From positions 1 through 64,000 of the forward strand of contig NZ_AUIJ01000011.1 of NCBI RefSeq assembly GCF_000423645.1: a DNA stretch of 64,000 nucleotides, written 5' to 3'. Positions 17,333 through 25,745 of this stretch are shown piece after piece. Each line of letters begins with the position of its first letter. The first letter of the stretch is position 1. The DNA comes from Sediminimonas qiaohouensis DSM 21189 (GTDB lineage: Bacteria > Pseudomonadota > Alphaproteobacteria > Rhodobacterales > Rhodobacteraceae). The notes beneath the pieces were generated by a model, which saw nothing but the letters and a program-made list of their open reading frames with translations, had not been told where the DNA came from and made no database searches. The translations under genes and the position numbers were made by a program.

Positions 17333-17992
17333 ATGAATTCTCCCATTATTCAGCTTCTGGTTCTTGCCGGCATCGCTGTTTTTCTGATCCTGCGGCTGAA
17401 AAGCGTTCTGGGAACGCGTGACGGCTTTGAGAAGGAACCCGAACCGCGCACCCCAAAGATCGATGCGCGACGTGCCGAGTTCGAGGTAATCGAGGGCGGC
17501 CCGGATCGCGATATCATCGATCATGTGCCCGAAGGCAGCGATGAGGCGAAAGCCTTGGCCGATATGAAGCGCGTGGAGCCGGATTTCAGCGTGAGCGAAT
17601 TCCTTGGCGGCGCGCGCGGCGCTTACGAGATGATCCTGATGGCGTTCGAGCGCGGCGAGATGGAAGAGATCCGCTCGTTCCTGGCCGAGGACGTGTTCGA
17701 GTCGTTCGCCGAGGTTGTCGAGGCGCGCAATCAGCAGGGTCTGACAATCGAGGCCGAGTTTGTAGGCGTCCGCGAGATGCACATCCATCGCGCGACCTTC
17801 GATGCCGAGACGCGCCTGGCCGAGATCACGGTTCGGTTCGTTGGCGAGCTTACCTCGGTCGTGCGGGACAAGGACGGGCAGATCGTCGAGGGTAAACCGA
17901 GTGAGATCAAGCGCCAGAAAGATATCTGGACCTTCGCGCGCACGCTGGGGTCCGATGATCCGAACTGGCAATTGGTCGCCACGGGCGAATGA
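17333..17992 (+). CDS. Tim44/TimA-like inner-membrane protein, 219 aa
   Basis: Bacterial relative of the mitochondrial import protein Tim44. One N-terminal membrane helix (IIQLLVLAGIAVFLILRL) is followed by a variable linker and the Tim44-like domain, residues about 75-215, with FLGGARGAYEMILMAFERGE and EEIRSFLAEDVFESFAEVVE. Function in bacteria is not settled. ATG follows GAGAGGA. It forms an operon with mltA (4-bp overlap) and smr, and is divergent from fxsA-secB, a conserved neighbourhood that hints at protein export or envelope work. Confidence 0.87.
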   Translation: MNSPIIQLLVLAGIAVFLILRLKSVLGTRDGFEKEPEPRTPKIDARRAEFEVIEGGPDRDIIDHVPEGSDEAKALADMKRVEPDFSVSEFLGGARGAYEMILMAFERGEMEEIRSFLAEDVFESFAEVVEARNQQGLTIEAEFVGVREMHIHRATFDAETRLAEITVRFVGELTSVVRDKDGQIVEGKPSEIKRQKDIWTFARTLGSDDPNWQLVATGE

Positions 17993-19026
17993 TCCGGGCG
18001 TTTCGGGCCTGTCTGCTTGCCGGTCTCATTCTGTCGGGATCGGGGGTGATGTCCGAGACGAAGATCAAGGTTCTGGATTTCACGGAATTGGACGGCTGGG
18101 CCGAGGATGATCATGCCGCGGCGCTGGAGGTATTCCGCAATACCTGCACCGATCTGAAGGCGCCCGATTGGGCCGCCTTGTGTGCCGTCGCGCAGACGCA
18201 GGCAAAGGGGCGTGAGTTTTTCGAATTGTTCTTTCGCCCGGTTCTGATCGAGGATGGGGCGCCTGCCCTTTTCACCGGGTATTTCGAGCCGGAGTTGCAG
18301 GGATCGCTGACGCGGACGGGGCGGTTTCGCTACCCTGTCTACGGGATGCCCCCCGAGGCGCGGCGGGCGGAGGTTTGGAAAAGCCGGCGGGAGATCGAGG
18401 AAACCGGCGTAATGGAGGGGCGCGGCCTTGAGATCGCGTGGGTCGATGATCCGGTCGATCTGTTCTTCCTGCAGATCCAGGGATCGGGGCGAATCAAGCT
18501 ACGCGACGGATCGATGCTCAGGGTCGGGTATGCCGGATCGAACGGGCATAAATACAAGTCAATCGGGATGGAGCTGATCCGGCGGGGGGTTTATGACCGG
18601 CACCAGGTTTCCGCGCAGGTGATCCGCAACTGGGTGTCTCGAAATCCGCAGGAGGGGCGAGAGCTTCTCCATCATAATCCGTCCTTTGTTTTCTTCCGCC
18701 GGGTCAGCGAGGTGCCGCCGGACAAGGGGCCGCTGGGGGCGATGAACCGCTCGATCACGGCGGGGCGGAGCGTGGCGGTCGATCCGGAATTCACCCCCCT
18801 CGGCGCGCCGGTCTGGATCGAGAAGGAAGGCGAGCATCCCCTGCGGCGGCTGATGGTGGCGCAGGATACCGGATCGGCGATCAAGGGGGCGCAGCGGGCG
18901 GATGTTTTCTATGGCACCGGGGATGCCGCCGGGCGGCGGGCCGGGAAGATGAAGGATGGCGGCCGGATGGTGGTCCTGATGCCGATCCAGCGGGCCTATG
19001 CGAGCCTGTATCGGGGGGTGAGATGA
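17989..19026 (+). CDS. mltA: Membrane-bound lytic murein transglycosylase A, 345 aa
   Basis: Cleaves the glycan strands of peptidoglycan to 1,6-anhydromuropeptides. The N-terminal signal (FRACLLAGLILSGSGVMS) has no Cys at the expected lipobox, so it may be periplasmic or anchored by an uncleaved helix. The MltA domain has PALFTGYFEPELQGS and DLFFLQIQGSGRIKL; the 3D domain has AVDPEFTPLGAPVWI and QDTGSAIKGAQRADVFYGTG with its catalytic Asp residues. Overlaps its neighbours by 4 bp at both ends. Confidence 0.94.
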   Translation: MIRAFRACLLAGLILSGSGVMSETKIKVLDFTELDGWAEDDHAAALEVFRNTCTDLKAPDWAALCAVAQTQAKGREFFELFFRPVLIEDGAPALFTGYFEPELQGSLTRTGRFRYPVYGMPPEARRAEVWKSRREIEETGVMEGRGLEIAWVDDPVDLFFLQIQGSGRIKLRDGSMLRVGYAGSNGHKYKSIGMELIRRGVYDRHQVSAQVIRNWVSRNPQEGRELLHHNPSFVFFRRVSEVPPDKGPLGAMNRSITAGRSVAVDPEFTPLGAPVWIEKEGEHPLRRLMVAQDTGSAIKGAQRADVFYGTGDAAGRRAGKMKDGGRMVVLMPIQRAYASLYRGVR

Positions 19027-19607
19027 GCCGCCGGAAATTGAGGCCCGAAGAGATCGAACTATGGCGGCAGGTGGCCGAGACGGCGGAGAGACTGCATCCG
19101 GAAAAGGGCCGCAATGAAGGACCGAAGCCGCGGCCCAAGCCGGAGAAGAAGCCGGCCCGGCGCATTGATGGTTTTACTGTGGGACAGAACACCCAACCCT
19201 TTGCGAGGACAAGTAAAAACCTATCTCCGACCCTGTCGGAAGAGCTGCGCAGCGCGCCCGTTCGCATGGACAAGAAGGCGTTTACCAAGCTCAGGCGCGG
19301 CAAGTTGCGGCCCGAGGCGCGGATCGATTTGCACGGCATGACGATGGACCGGGCGCATGGCGCGCTGACGGCGTTTATCCTGAAATCGCAGGCACAGGGC
19401 AGGCGGCTGGTACTGGTGATCACGGGCAAGGGCAAGGAGCGCGACAGCGATGGCCCGATCCCGGCGCGACGCGGGGTGTTGCGCCACCAAGTGCCGCATT
19501 GGCTATCGGTGCCACCGCTGGCGCAGGCCGTGTTGCAGGTAAGTCAGGCGCATATCTCGCACGGGGGCGAGGGCGCGTATTACGTGTACTTGCGACGGGG
19601 GCGGTAG
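19023..19607 (+). CDS. Smr-domain protein, 194 aa
   Basis: Small MutS-related domain protein, a probable nuclease or nucleic-acid-binding protein of unknown target. The first 95 residues are basic and low complexity; the Smr domain spans about residues 98-192 with the LDxH motif in RIDLHGMTMDRAHGAL, the ITGKGK strand, RGVLRHQVPHWL and HGGEGAYYVYLRR (HGxGxG motif). Last gene of the tim44-like/mltA/smr operon, overlapping mltA by 4 bp. Convergent with the lipoprotein hydrolase, with 70 bp between. Confidence 0.87.
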   Translation: MSRRKLRPEEIELWRQVAETAERLHPEKGRNEGPKPRPKPEKKPARRIDGFTVGQNTQPFARTSKNLSPTLSEELRSAPVRMDKKAFTKLRRGKLRPEARIDLHGMTMDRAHGALTAFILKSQAQGRRLVLVITGKGKERDSDGPIPARRGVLRHQVPHWLSVPPLAQAVLQVSQAHISHGGEGAYYVYLRRGR

Positions 19608-19677
19608 CGGACGCCCTGCCGCTGCTAATTCGCGCGGGAGCATCAGGTCATACGTTGAGAACCCGCCGATGCGCGGC

Positions 19678-20784
19678 CTAGTCCTGCAACACCAGGTGCG
19701 GCGACAGGATTAGCTGCGTCGCGTTCTTGACCGTGATCGCCGTGCCCGGCAACAGCCCGGCCTGCGCGGCGCGGTCCTTCTGGAAGGCATTGCGCAACTG
19801 GCCGCTTTGGCTAAGCAGGGAAATCAGCACCGGCGAGGTGCCGACGGTGAAGTGCCCGCCGTTTTCAAGCGTGGTAAACTCGGACACGTCGATCAGGGTG
19901 ACGGGGTACTCCGACAGCTCGGCGGCATCGCTCAGGTTGCCAAGGCGGTTGGACGCGCCATTGATGCGGGCCGAGAGTTGCAGCGCCCGGTCGCGCGACG
20001 ACACGAAGATGGCGAAGGGTTCGGGCATAGGGGCGAGCCTGTCTGCCTGTGTCTTGAACAGGTCAACGTCGAGGTCGGGCGAGATCAGGACAACGCCGCC
20101 AAGCTCTGCATCGGCCCAACCGGGGCTGGCGATATCGATCTGTCGCAGCGTTTCCATCACCAGCATGGTCCCCAGCGAATGCCCGATGACGACGATCTCG
20201 CCGCTTGTCTGGTTGGCCAGATTGCGCAGCATTTTCTCAAGCCCGTCGCGTGCGAAAAGCACGCTGTCGCGGTCATAGGTATAGCCAAGCGGGTTGGCCG
20301 CGCTGGGCCATGAGAAATGCACCGCGATGCCGGGCACCTCGAAATCATGCGCGATCTGCGCGGTGCGATAGACCCCGTCAAGGAAGCTGTTGTTATAACC
20401 ATGCACGTAGAGGACGATGTCGCGCTCATCGGCGGGCTTGCGGGCGATATGCGATTGCAGGCGCGATTGAAACGATTGCGCGCCGTTCAGGTCGTCGCGC
20501 GCGGCGATGGTGAAATCGCGCGACGGATCGGGCGAGGTATAGCCGTTGCTGATACGGCCGCGCCGGTGGCTTGGCGGCACTGCCACATCAAGAGAGAGAT
20601 AGCGCAGCTCATCGGCGCGCCCGTTGTCGAACCATCCGGTTTCTGGATCGGGGGTGCGCAGTGTGGCGGCAAGGACCGGCTGCACCGTGCCGATGCGGGC
20701 GGCCTCCGGAATGATCGGCGTCTGGCCCCGATCGACGCAGGCCGCAAGCATCACAGCGGCGACAAAGATCAGACAATTGCGCAA
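19678..20784 (-). CDS. Lipoprotein alpha/beta hydrolase (DUF900), 368 aa
   Basis: A secreted or outer-membrane esterase-like lipoprotein. The signal peptide ends with the lipobox LAAC, acylated Cys at residue 16 from the TTG start. The DUF900 alpha/beta hydrolase core has DIVLYVHGYNNSF, and the nucleophile elbow is VIGHSLGTML; the Asp-His partners lie C-terminal. Substrate unknown. The start is a TTG at 20784 with only a G-rich upstream tract. It follows hslU by 163 bp with a short coding-like frame between them. Convergent with smr. Confidence 0.8.
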   Translation of the reverse strand: MRNCLIFVAAVMLAACVDRGQTPIIPEAARIGTVQPVLAATLRTPDPETGWFDNGRADELRYLSLDVAVPPSHRRGRISNGYTSPDPSRDFTIAARDDLNGAQSFQSRLQSHIARKPADERDIVLYVHGYNNSFLDGVYRTAQIAHDFEVPGIAVHFSWPSAANPLGYTYDRDSVLFARDGLEKMLRNLANQTSGEIVVIGHSLGTMLVMETLRQIDIASPGWADAELGGVVLISPDLDVDLFKTQADRLAPMPEPFAIFVSSRDRALQLSARINGASNRLGNLSDAAELSEYPVTLIDVSEFTTLENGGHFTVGTSPVLISLLSQSGQLRNAFQKDRAAQAGLLPGTAITVKNATQLILSPHLVLQD

Positions 20785-20918
20785 GGCGCCACGCCCCCGG
20801 CCAAGGATTCATCCCCTACGGTGTAACGGAGGTGAGGGTTCGGGGCCAGACCATAGTGTTCGCGGCCCGGCAATGTGCGGCGGCGCGCAAGCGCGCCATA
20901 TTCCGCGCTGCTTTTCAA
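20769..20918 (-). other. Short coding-like open frame, possible small gene or remnant
   Basis: Between hslU and the lipoprotein gene, one minus-strand frame stays open from the hslU stop to 20769. It reads like a real protein (SAEYGALARRRTLPGREHY followed by GLAPNPHLRYTVGDESLAGG), with GC-ending codons. No ATG or GTG is in frame; the only start is TTG at 20918 (49 aa) with a poor ribosome site. Its stop lies 16 bp inside the lipoprotein gene, the sort of overlap seen between operon genes. I do not recognise it. It may be a small translated gene with a non-standard start, or the tail of a gene that lost its 5' end. Confidence 0.3.
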
Positions 20919-20947
20919 CAGGTCGCGAACCTCAACTTCCCACGGCC

Positions 20948-22255
20948 CTATAGAACATAGCGGCTGAGGTCGGCGGATTTCACCAGTTCGCCAAGGTTGG
21001 CATCAACGAAGTCGGCGTCTACGGTGACCGCCTCGCCGGTGCGGTCGGGGGCGTCAAAGCTCAGTTCCTCGAACACCCGCTCCATCACGGTATAAAGCCG
21101 CCGCGCGCCAATGTTCTCGACCGACTGGTTCACGTCGGCGGCGATGCGGGCCAGCGCGGCAATGCCATCCTCGGTAAAGGTGACGGTCACCTCCTCGGTG
21201 CCCATGAGTGCGGAATATTGCCGGGTCAGGGCGTTATCGGTTTCCGTCAGGATGCGCACGAAATCCTGCTCGGTAAGGGCGCGCAGCTCGACCCGGATCG
21301 GCAGGCGGCCTTGCAGTTCGGGCAGCAGATCCGAGGGCTTGGCGATGTGGAAGGCGCCCGAGGCGATGAACAGGATATGATCGGTTTTCACCGGGCCGTG
21401 CTTGGTCGATACGGTGGTTCCTTCGATCAGCGGCAGCAAATCGCGCTGCACCCCCTCGCGCGAGACATCGCCGCCGCGCGCTTCGGACTTCGCGCAGACC
21501 TTGTCGATCTCATCGAGGAAGACGATGCCGTTTTCCTCGACCGCAGACACCGCAGCGCGGGTGACCGCTTCGTCGTCCAACAGCTTGTCGGCCTCTTCGC
21601 TGACCAGCAACTCATGGCTCTCGGCGACAGTCAGGCGCTTGCGGGTGGTGCGGCCGCCGAACGCCTTGCCGAAGATATCGCCCAGGTTCATCATGCCCAT
21701 CTGGCTGCCGGGTTGTCCGGGGACATCCATCATCGACATGGGGTTGGAGGTGTCGGCGACGTCCAGCTCGATCACGGTGTCGTCCAGCTCACCATTATGC
21801 AGCTTGCGGCGGAACATCTCGCGGGTGGCCTCGCGGGCGTCGTCGCCGGCGATGGCGGAAATCACGCGGTCCTCGGCGGCCTGGTGGGCGGCGGCGCGGA
21901 CATCTTCGCGCATATGCTCGCGGGTCATGGCGATGGCGCTATCGACCAGGTCGCGGACGATCTGCTCGACATCGCGGCCGACATAGCCGACCTCGGTGAA
22001 CTTGGTCGCCTCGACCTTGATGAAGGGCGCGCGGGCGAGCTTGGCCAGGCGGCGCGAGATCTCGGTCTTGCCGACGCCGGTGGGGCCGATCATCAGGATG
22101 TTCTTCGGATAGACCTCGTCGCGGAGATCATCGCTTAGCTGTTTGCGGCGCCAGCGGTTGCGCAGGGCGACGGCGGTGGCGCGCTTGGCCTCTTTCTGGC
22201 CGATGATGAAGCGATCAAGCTCGGATACGATCTCGCGCGGGGTCATGTCAGTCAT
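20948..22255 (-). CDS. hslU: ATP-dependent protease ATPase subunit HslU, 435 aa
   Basis: AAA+ unfoldase of the HslUV protease. Walker A is [18 protein letters not shown], Walker B is [15 protein letters not shown], and the pore motif GYVGRD follows TKFTEV. The intermediate domain (about residues 105-240) and C-terminal [21 protein letters not shown] with the HslV-docking tail are present. The protein ends SRYVL. ATG at 22255 overlaps the hslV stop as ATGA, so the pair is coupled, with hslV first. Confidence 0.97.
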   Translation of the reverse strand: MTDMTPREIVSELDRFIIGQKEAKRATAVALRNRWRRKQLSDDLRDEVYPKNILMIGPTGVGKTEISRRLAKLARAPFIKVEATKFTEVGYVGRDVEQIVRDLVDSAIAMTREHMREDVRAAAHQAAEDRVISAIAGDDAREATREMFRRKLHNGELDDTVIELDVADTSNPMSMMDVPGQPGSQMGMMNLGDIFGKAFGGRTTRKRLTVAESHELLVSEEADKLLDDEAVTRAAVSAVEENGIVFLDEIDKVCAKSEARGGDVSREGVQRDLLPLIEGTTVSTKHGPVKTDHILFIASGAFHIAKPSDLLPELQGRLPIRVELRALTEQDFVRILTETDNALTRQYSALMGTEEVTVTFTEDGIAALARIAADVNQSVENIGARRLYTVMERVFEELSFDAPDRTGEAVTVDADFVDANLGELVKSADLSRYVL

Positions 22256-22809
22256 TTGGAAATCTTCTCCACCGTCAGGTTGCCGTTGGTGTAGACGCAG
22301 ATATCGGCGGCGATGGCCATCGCCTCGCGCGCGATCTGTTCGGGGGATTTGTCAGTGTCCATCATGGCGCGCGCCGCAGCCAGCGCGAAGTTGCCGCCCG
22401 AGCCGATGGCGGCGACGTTATCCTCGGGCTCAAGCACGTCGCCCGCGCCGGTGATGACATAAAGCTGATCACCATCGGTGACCACCAGCATCGCCTCGAG
22501 CTTTTGCAGGTACTTGTCGGTGCGCCAGTCCTTGGCCAGTTCGACGCAGGCGCGCTGTAGCTGTCCGGGGGTCGCTTCGAGCTTGGTTTCAAGACGCTCC
22601 AGCAGGGAAAAGGCATCGGCGGTAGAGCCGGCAAAACCGGCCAGCACATCGTAACCGCCGGGCGACAGGCGCCGCACCTTGCGGGCGCTGCCCTTGATCA
22701 CGGTCTGGCCGAGGCTGACCTGTCCGTCGCCGGCGATGACGACCTCGCCATCCTTGCGGACGGCGACGATGGTGGTGCCGTGCCAGCCGGGGAATGAATT
22801 GTCGCTCAT
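22252..22809 (-). CDS. hslV: ATP-dependent protease peptidase subunit HslV, 185 aa
   Basis: Proteasome-like threonine peptidase of HslUV. The propeptide [11 protein letters not shown] is followed by [20 protein letters not shown]; the mature protein should begin at that first Thr, the nucleophile. GSARKVRRL and [17 protein letters not shown] are family motifs. Transcribed leftward ahead of hslU. It is divergent from the KpsC/KpsS-like gene, whose start lies 101 bp away. Confidence 0.97.
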   Translation of the reverse strand: MSDNSFPGWHGTTIVAVRKDGEVVIAGDGQVSLGQTVIKGSARKVRRLSPGGYDVLAGFAGSTADAFSLLERLETKLEATPGQLQRACVELAKDWRTDKYLQKLEAMLVVTDGDQLYVITGAGDVLEPEDNVAAIGSGGNFALAAARAMMDTDKSPEQIAREAMAIAADICVYTNGNLTVEKISK

Positions 22810-22910
22810 GCGCGGGCCCTCCTGTCAACTCCGGCCTATATGGAAGCAAAGCCATGCAGGCACAAGGGTTTGCCTTGTCCGGGGCGCGCGGCGGCGGTAC
22901 CAATGCGGCC

Positions 22911-23825
22911 ATGTCACAGGCGCGCATCCTGCGGTTCTACCTTGACCCCGGCCTGAAACGCAGCGCCGAGGACGGGCGGCATAATTTCATCACGCAGGTG
23001 GCCGATGTCGTGCGCGGGGCGGGTTTCCGGGTTGAGTTCAAGCCGAGCACCGCCACCGAGCGGATGAAATCGGCCACGCGCCGGGGCTATTCGATGTTCC
23101 ACATGGACGAGCCCTATCACGAGCGGGCGCTGACCATGCGGCGGGTCTATCACTATCCGTTCTGGGCGATCGAGCAGAGCGCGCGCCGCTGGGAATGGCG
23201 GGTGGCGAGGGCCCGGTTCGATCCGGGGCAGGTGGACCGCGATGCGGCGGACAAGTTTGCGCGCTATTGGCGCAAGCGCCTGTTTGGCAAGGCGGCGCCG
23301 GTCGAGGCGGGCGGGTTCGTCTACGTGCCGCTGCAGGGGCGGCTGAGCGTGCAGCGATCATTTCAAACCTGCACGCCGCTGGAGATGGTCGAGCAGACGT
23401 TGGCGCGGACGGACACGCGCCCGGTGATCGCAGCGCTGCATCCCGGCGAGACGCATGCGCCCAATGAGATTGCGGCGCTTGAACGGCTGTGTGCCGATCA
23501 TCCGCGATTGGAGCTGCGCACCGGCGGGATGGAGGGCCTACTTCCGGCCTGCGACATGGTGGTGACGCAGAATTCGGCGGCGGCATTCAACGGGTTCTTC
23601 TTCGACAAACCTGCGATCCTGTTCGGGCGGGTGGATTTCCACCACATTGCCGCGAACGTCGCCGATCTGGGCGTGGAGGGTGCATTTGACGCCATAGTCG
23701 GCGCGCGGCCGGATTTCGCCGGCTACATCTGGTGGTTCTGGCAGGTGATGGCGATCAACGCGGGCCGCCCCGAAGCGCCCGAGAAGATCGCCAAGGCGAT
23801 GCGCGAAGCGGGCTGGCCGGTGTGA
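22911..23825 (+). CDS. KpsC/KpsS-like (capsule synthesis-type) protein, 304 aa
   Basis: An orphan protein resembling capsule-polysaccharide synthesis transferases. The C-terminal half has PVIAALHPGETHAPNE, then DMVVTQNSAAAFNGFFFDKPAILFG, the donor-binding style NS..A.nGf..dKPvi.fG block of KpsC/KpsS beta-Kdo transferases and other GT-B folds. The N-terminal part (RFYLDPGLKRSAEDGRHNF and SMFHMDEPYHERALTMRRVYHYPFWAIEQ) is distinctive, and I do not recognise it. I chose ATG at 22911; the frame extends to 22794 but would overlap hslV. It is not in a polysaccharide cluster. Function inferred only from the fold-like motif. Confidence 0.55.
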   Translation: MSQARILRFYLDPGLKRSAEDGRHNFITQVADVVRGAGFRVEFKPSTATERMKSATRRGYSMFHMDEPYHERALTMRRVYHYPFWAIEQSARRWEWRVARARFDPGQVDRDAADKFARYWRKRLFGKAAPVEAGGFVYVPLQGRLSVQRSFQTCTPLEMVEQTLARTDTRPVIAALHPGETHAPNEIAALERLCADHPRLELRTGGMEGLLPACDMVVTQNSAAAFNGFFFDKPAILFGRVDFHHIAANVADLGVEGAFDAIVGARPDFAGYIWWFWQVMAINAGRPEAPEKIAKAMREAGWPV

Positions 23826-23842
23826 AACGGGCGCGGCCCGAC

Positions 23843-24478
23843 CTATCGCGGTAGCGTGCCATTAAGGAACATATCCACCGCGGCGCGAACTTGCTTTTCG
23901 ATCTTGTGGTGGGGGACGGTGTATTGGTGGGTCATCAGGGCCTCAAGATCCAGACCGCCCTTGAGCATCTCGGCCAAGATCCGGGCGGCAGTGGGGATAT
24001 CGGCCAGGACCAGATCCCCCTTGGCGGCCAAGGCAGTCAGATATGTCTCAAGGCGGGCATGAAGGATGGCGGGACCGGCGGCGTATGCTTCGCGGCTCAG
24101 CTCTGGCCATTCGCTGGCGTAGACGACGAATTGGCGCATGGTTTGCAGGGCGTCAGGTGCCATCAGTCCCGTTAGAAAGGCGGTGCCAAGCGCCTCAAGC
24201 TGTTGCTGGATCGGGCGGGGATCTGTGGCCGGGTCGGGCACCTGGATCTTGGTGAGAATTGTGTCGATCTGATCCTGCATTACCGCTTTGAAGAGGGTCT
24301 TCTTGTTGCCGAACAGCTCGTAGATATTGCGGCGGGAGCCGCCGGTTTCGGCAATTATCATGTCGAGCGATGTATGCTCGTAGCCATGAGTGACAAATAA
24401 TTCACGTGCTTTATCAAGAAGTTCGCGTCGCCGCTCCTGGCGCCGGGTGGCTTGGGGTACGCTTGTTTCATCTGCCAT
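23843..24478 (-). CDS. TetR family transcriptional regulator, 211 aa
   Basis: Local repressor for the efflux operon. The N-terminal helix-turn-helix is ARELFVTHGYEHTSLDMIIAE then TGGSRRNIYELFGNKKTLFKAVM, a standard TetR DNA-binding domain; the C-terminal ligand domain has a hydrophobic helix bundle. I chose ATG at 24478 (MADETSV); ATG at 24502 is also in frame but leaves only 6 bp to operator 1. It diverges from the RND operon, with two matched operators in between (24509 and 24543), so it very likely represses both itself and the pump. Confidence 0.88.
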   Translation of the reverse strand: MADETSVPQATRRQERRRELLDKARELFVTHGYEHTSLDMIIAETGGSRRNIYELFGNKKTLFKAVMQDQIDTILTKIQVPDPATDPRPIQQQLEALGTAFLTGLMAPDALQTMRQFVVYASEWPELSREAYAAGPAILHARLETYLTALAAKGDLVLADIPTAARILAEMLKGGLDLEALMTHQYTVPHHKIEKQVRAAVDMFLNGTLPR

Positions 24479-24503
24479 ATCGGGTGTCCGGTGAAGTTCC
24501 ATA

Positions 24504-24533
24504 TTGACATGGTATTTAATAGTACCATATAGC
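24504..24533 (+). promoter_or_regulatory. Promoter of the efflux operon, covered by the TetR operator
   Basis: A perfect -35 TTGACA (24504-24509) is followed after 18 bp by TATAGC (24528-24533). The 18-bp spacer coincides with operator 1, so a bound TetR protein would block RNA polymerase directly. A weaker divergent promoter, TTGTCA (24536-24541 on the minus strand) with TAAATA 17 bp on, faces tetR. Confidence 0.7.
24509..24528. promoter_or_regulatory. TetR operator 1
   Basis: ATGGTATTTAATAGTACCAT is a near-perfect palindrome: 7-bp arms (ATGGTAt/GTACCAT) with one mismatch and a 6-bp centre. It lies in the spacer of the rightward promoter. Confidence 0.75.
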
Positions 24534-24542
24534 CCTGACAAG

Positions 24543-24562
24543 ATGGTACTAATGAGTACCGC
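24543..24562. promoter_or_regulatory. TetR operator 2
   Basis: ATGGTACTAATGAGTACCGC repeats operator 1 with 14 of 20 bases identical; its inner arms GGTACT and AGTACC are perfect. It is 34 bp (about three helical turns) from operator 1, which fits cooperative binding of two dimers on one face. Confidence 0.7.
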
Positions 24563-24602
24563 TTAGAAAACGCAATTGCCACGGCCATGATGGGACCCCG
24601 AA

Positions 24603-25745
24603 ATGAAATCTTTGCCGATCCTGCTAACTTCGTTCTTGACGCTTGCGGCGCTTGCCGGGTGCAACCCCGTGGCCGACGACGGCAAGGAAGATGCAACCGC
24701 CCCGGTGCGGCGTGTTCAGACGGTCATTGCCGCGCCAGCGCAGATCACGAATGTGCGCGCTTTTCCGTCGGTCCTGGAGCCGCCGCAGATCACCAGCCTT
24801 GCGTTTGAGGTGGGCGGCCGCCTGAGCACGGTGGACCTGCAGGTCGGGCAGACGGTTGGCAAGGGCGACGTTTTGCTGACGGTTGATCCGGAGGACTTCA
24901 CCTTTCAACTCCGGCAGGCCGAAGCGGCGGTGGCCGAGGCGCAAAGTGCGTTGATCAATGCGCAGGACGAGGCCGAGCGCCAAACACGCCTGTTTGAGCG
25001 TGGCGTGGCGTCAAAGGCGGCGCGGGACCGGGCGGTTACGCAACTCAAGCAGGCCCGCGCGCGCGCCGAACAGGCGCATTTCAGCCTTGAGCTGGTCCGC
25101 GGGAGCAGTGACGACGCATCGCTTGAGGCGCCCTTTGACGGAGTGATCAATTCGATCAGCGTGCAGAATTTCGGCGTGGTGCAGCCCGGTCAGCCGGTTC
25201 TTACGCTCTATAAGGATGACGGCCTGCAGGCCGAAGTGCTGGTCAGTTACAAAATCGTTTCGCAACTGTCGCTGAATGATGCGGTAACCATCCGCCCCGC
25301 CGACAGGCCCGATGCGGCACTGACGGCGCATATCACCGAAATCGCGCGCCGCGCGCCTGCGGTGTCCGCCTTTCCGGTTGTCGTGAAGCTGGATGAGACA
25401 CCCGATTCCCTGCGTTCGGGTATGGCGGTCGAGATTCTGATCGAGTTGCCACACGCCCCCGAAAAGCGCGCCATTCCCTTGCCGGTCAGTGCGCTTGCAA
25501 CGCAGCTCTCGGGGGATCTTGAGCCCTTGACGCCATCGGGATCAGAGCGGCGCGGCCAGGTGTTCGTGTTCAAGGACGGCCTTATCGAGGCGCGCGAGGT
25601 CGCCGTCTCGGGGGTAGATGAGACCCGGATAATCGTGACCGGAGGGCTTGGCGCGGGCGAGCGTGTCGTTTCCGCCGGTGTGCCCTTCGTCTACCCGGGG
25701 CAGAAAGTCGCGCTTTGGGAAAATCCGGCGGAGGACGGGCAATGA
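24603..25745 (+). CDS. RND efflux membrane fusion lipoprotein, 380 aa
   Basis: Periplasmic adaptor linking the RND pump to an outer-membrane channel. A lipoprotein signal ends with LAGC (acylated Cys about residue 20). Then come the barrel and lipoyl region (LSTVDLQVGQTVGKGDVLLT), a coiled-coil hairpin rich in Ala/Glu/Gln (QLRQAEAAVAEAQSALINAQ onward to QAHFSLELVRG), and the second lipoyl half with APFDGVINSISVQNFGVVQPGQPVL. Starts at 24603, 40 bp after operator 2. It overlaps the pump gene by 4 bp (ATGA). Confidence 0.92.
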   Translation: MKSLPILLTSFLTLAALAGCNPVADDGKEDATAPVRRVQTVIAAPAQITNVRAFPSVLEPPQITSLAFEVGGRLSTVDLQVGQTVGKGDVLLTVDPEDFTFQLRQAEAAVAEAQSALINAQDEAERQTRLFERGVASKAARDRAVTQLKQARARAEQAHFSLELVRGSSDDASLEAPFDGVINSISVQNFGVVQPGQPVLTLYKDDGLQAEVLVSYKIVSQLSLNDAVTIRPADRPDAALTAHITEIARRAPAVSAFPVVVKLDETPDSLRSGMAVEILIELPHAPEKRAIPLPVSALATQLSGDLEPLTPSGSERRGQVFVFKDGLIEAREVAVSGVDETRIIVTGGLGAGERVVSAGVPFVYPGQKVALWENPAEDGQ

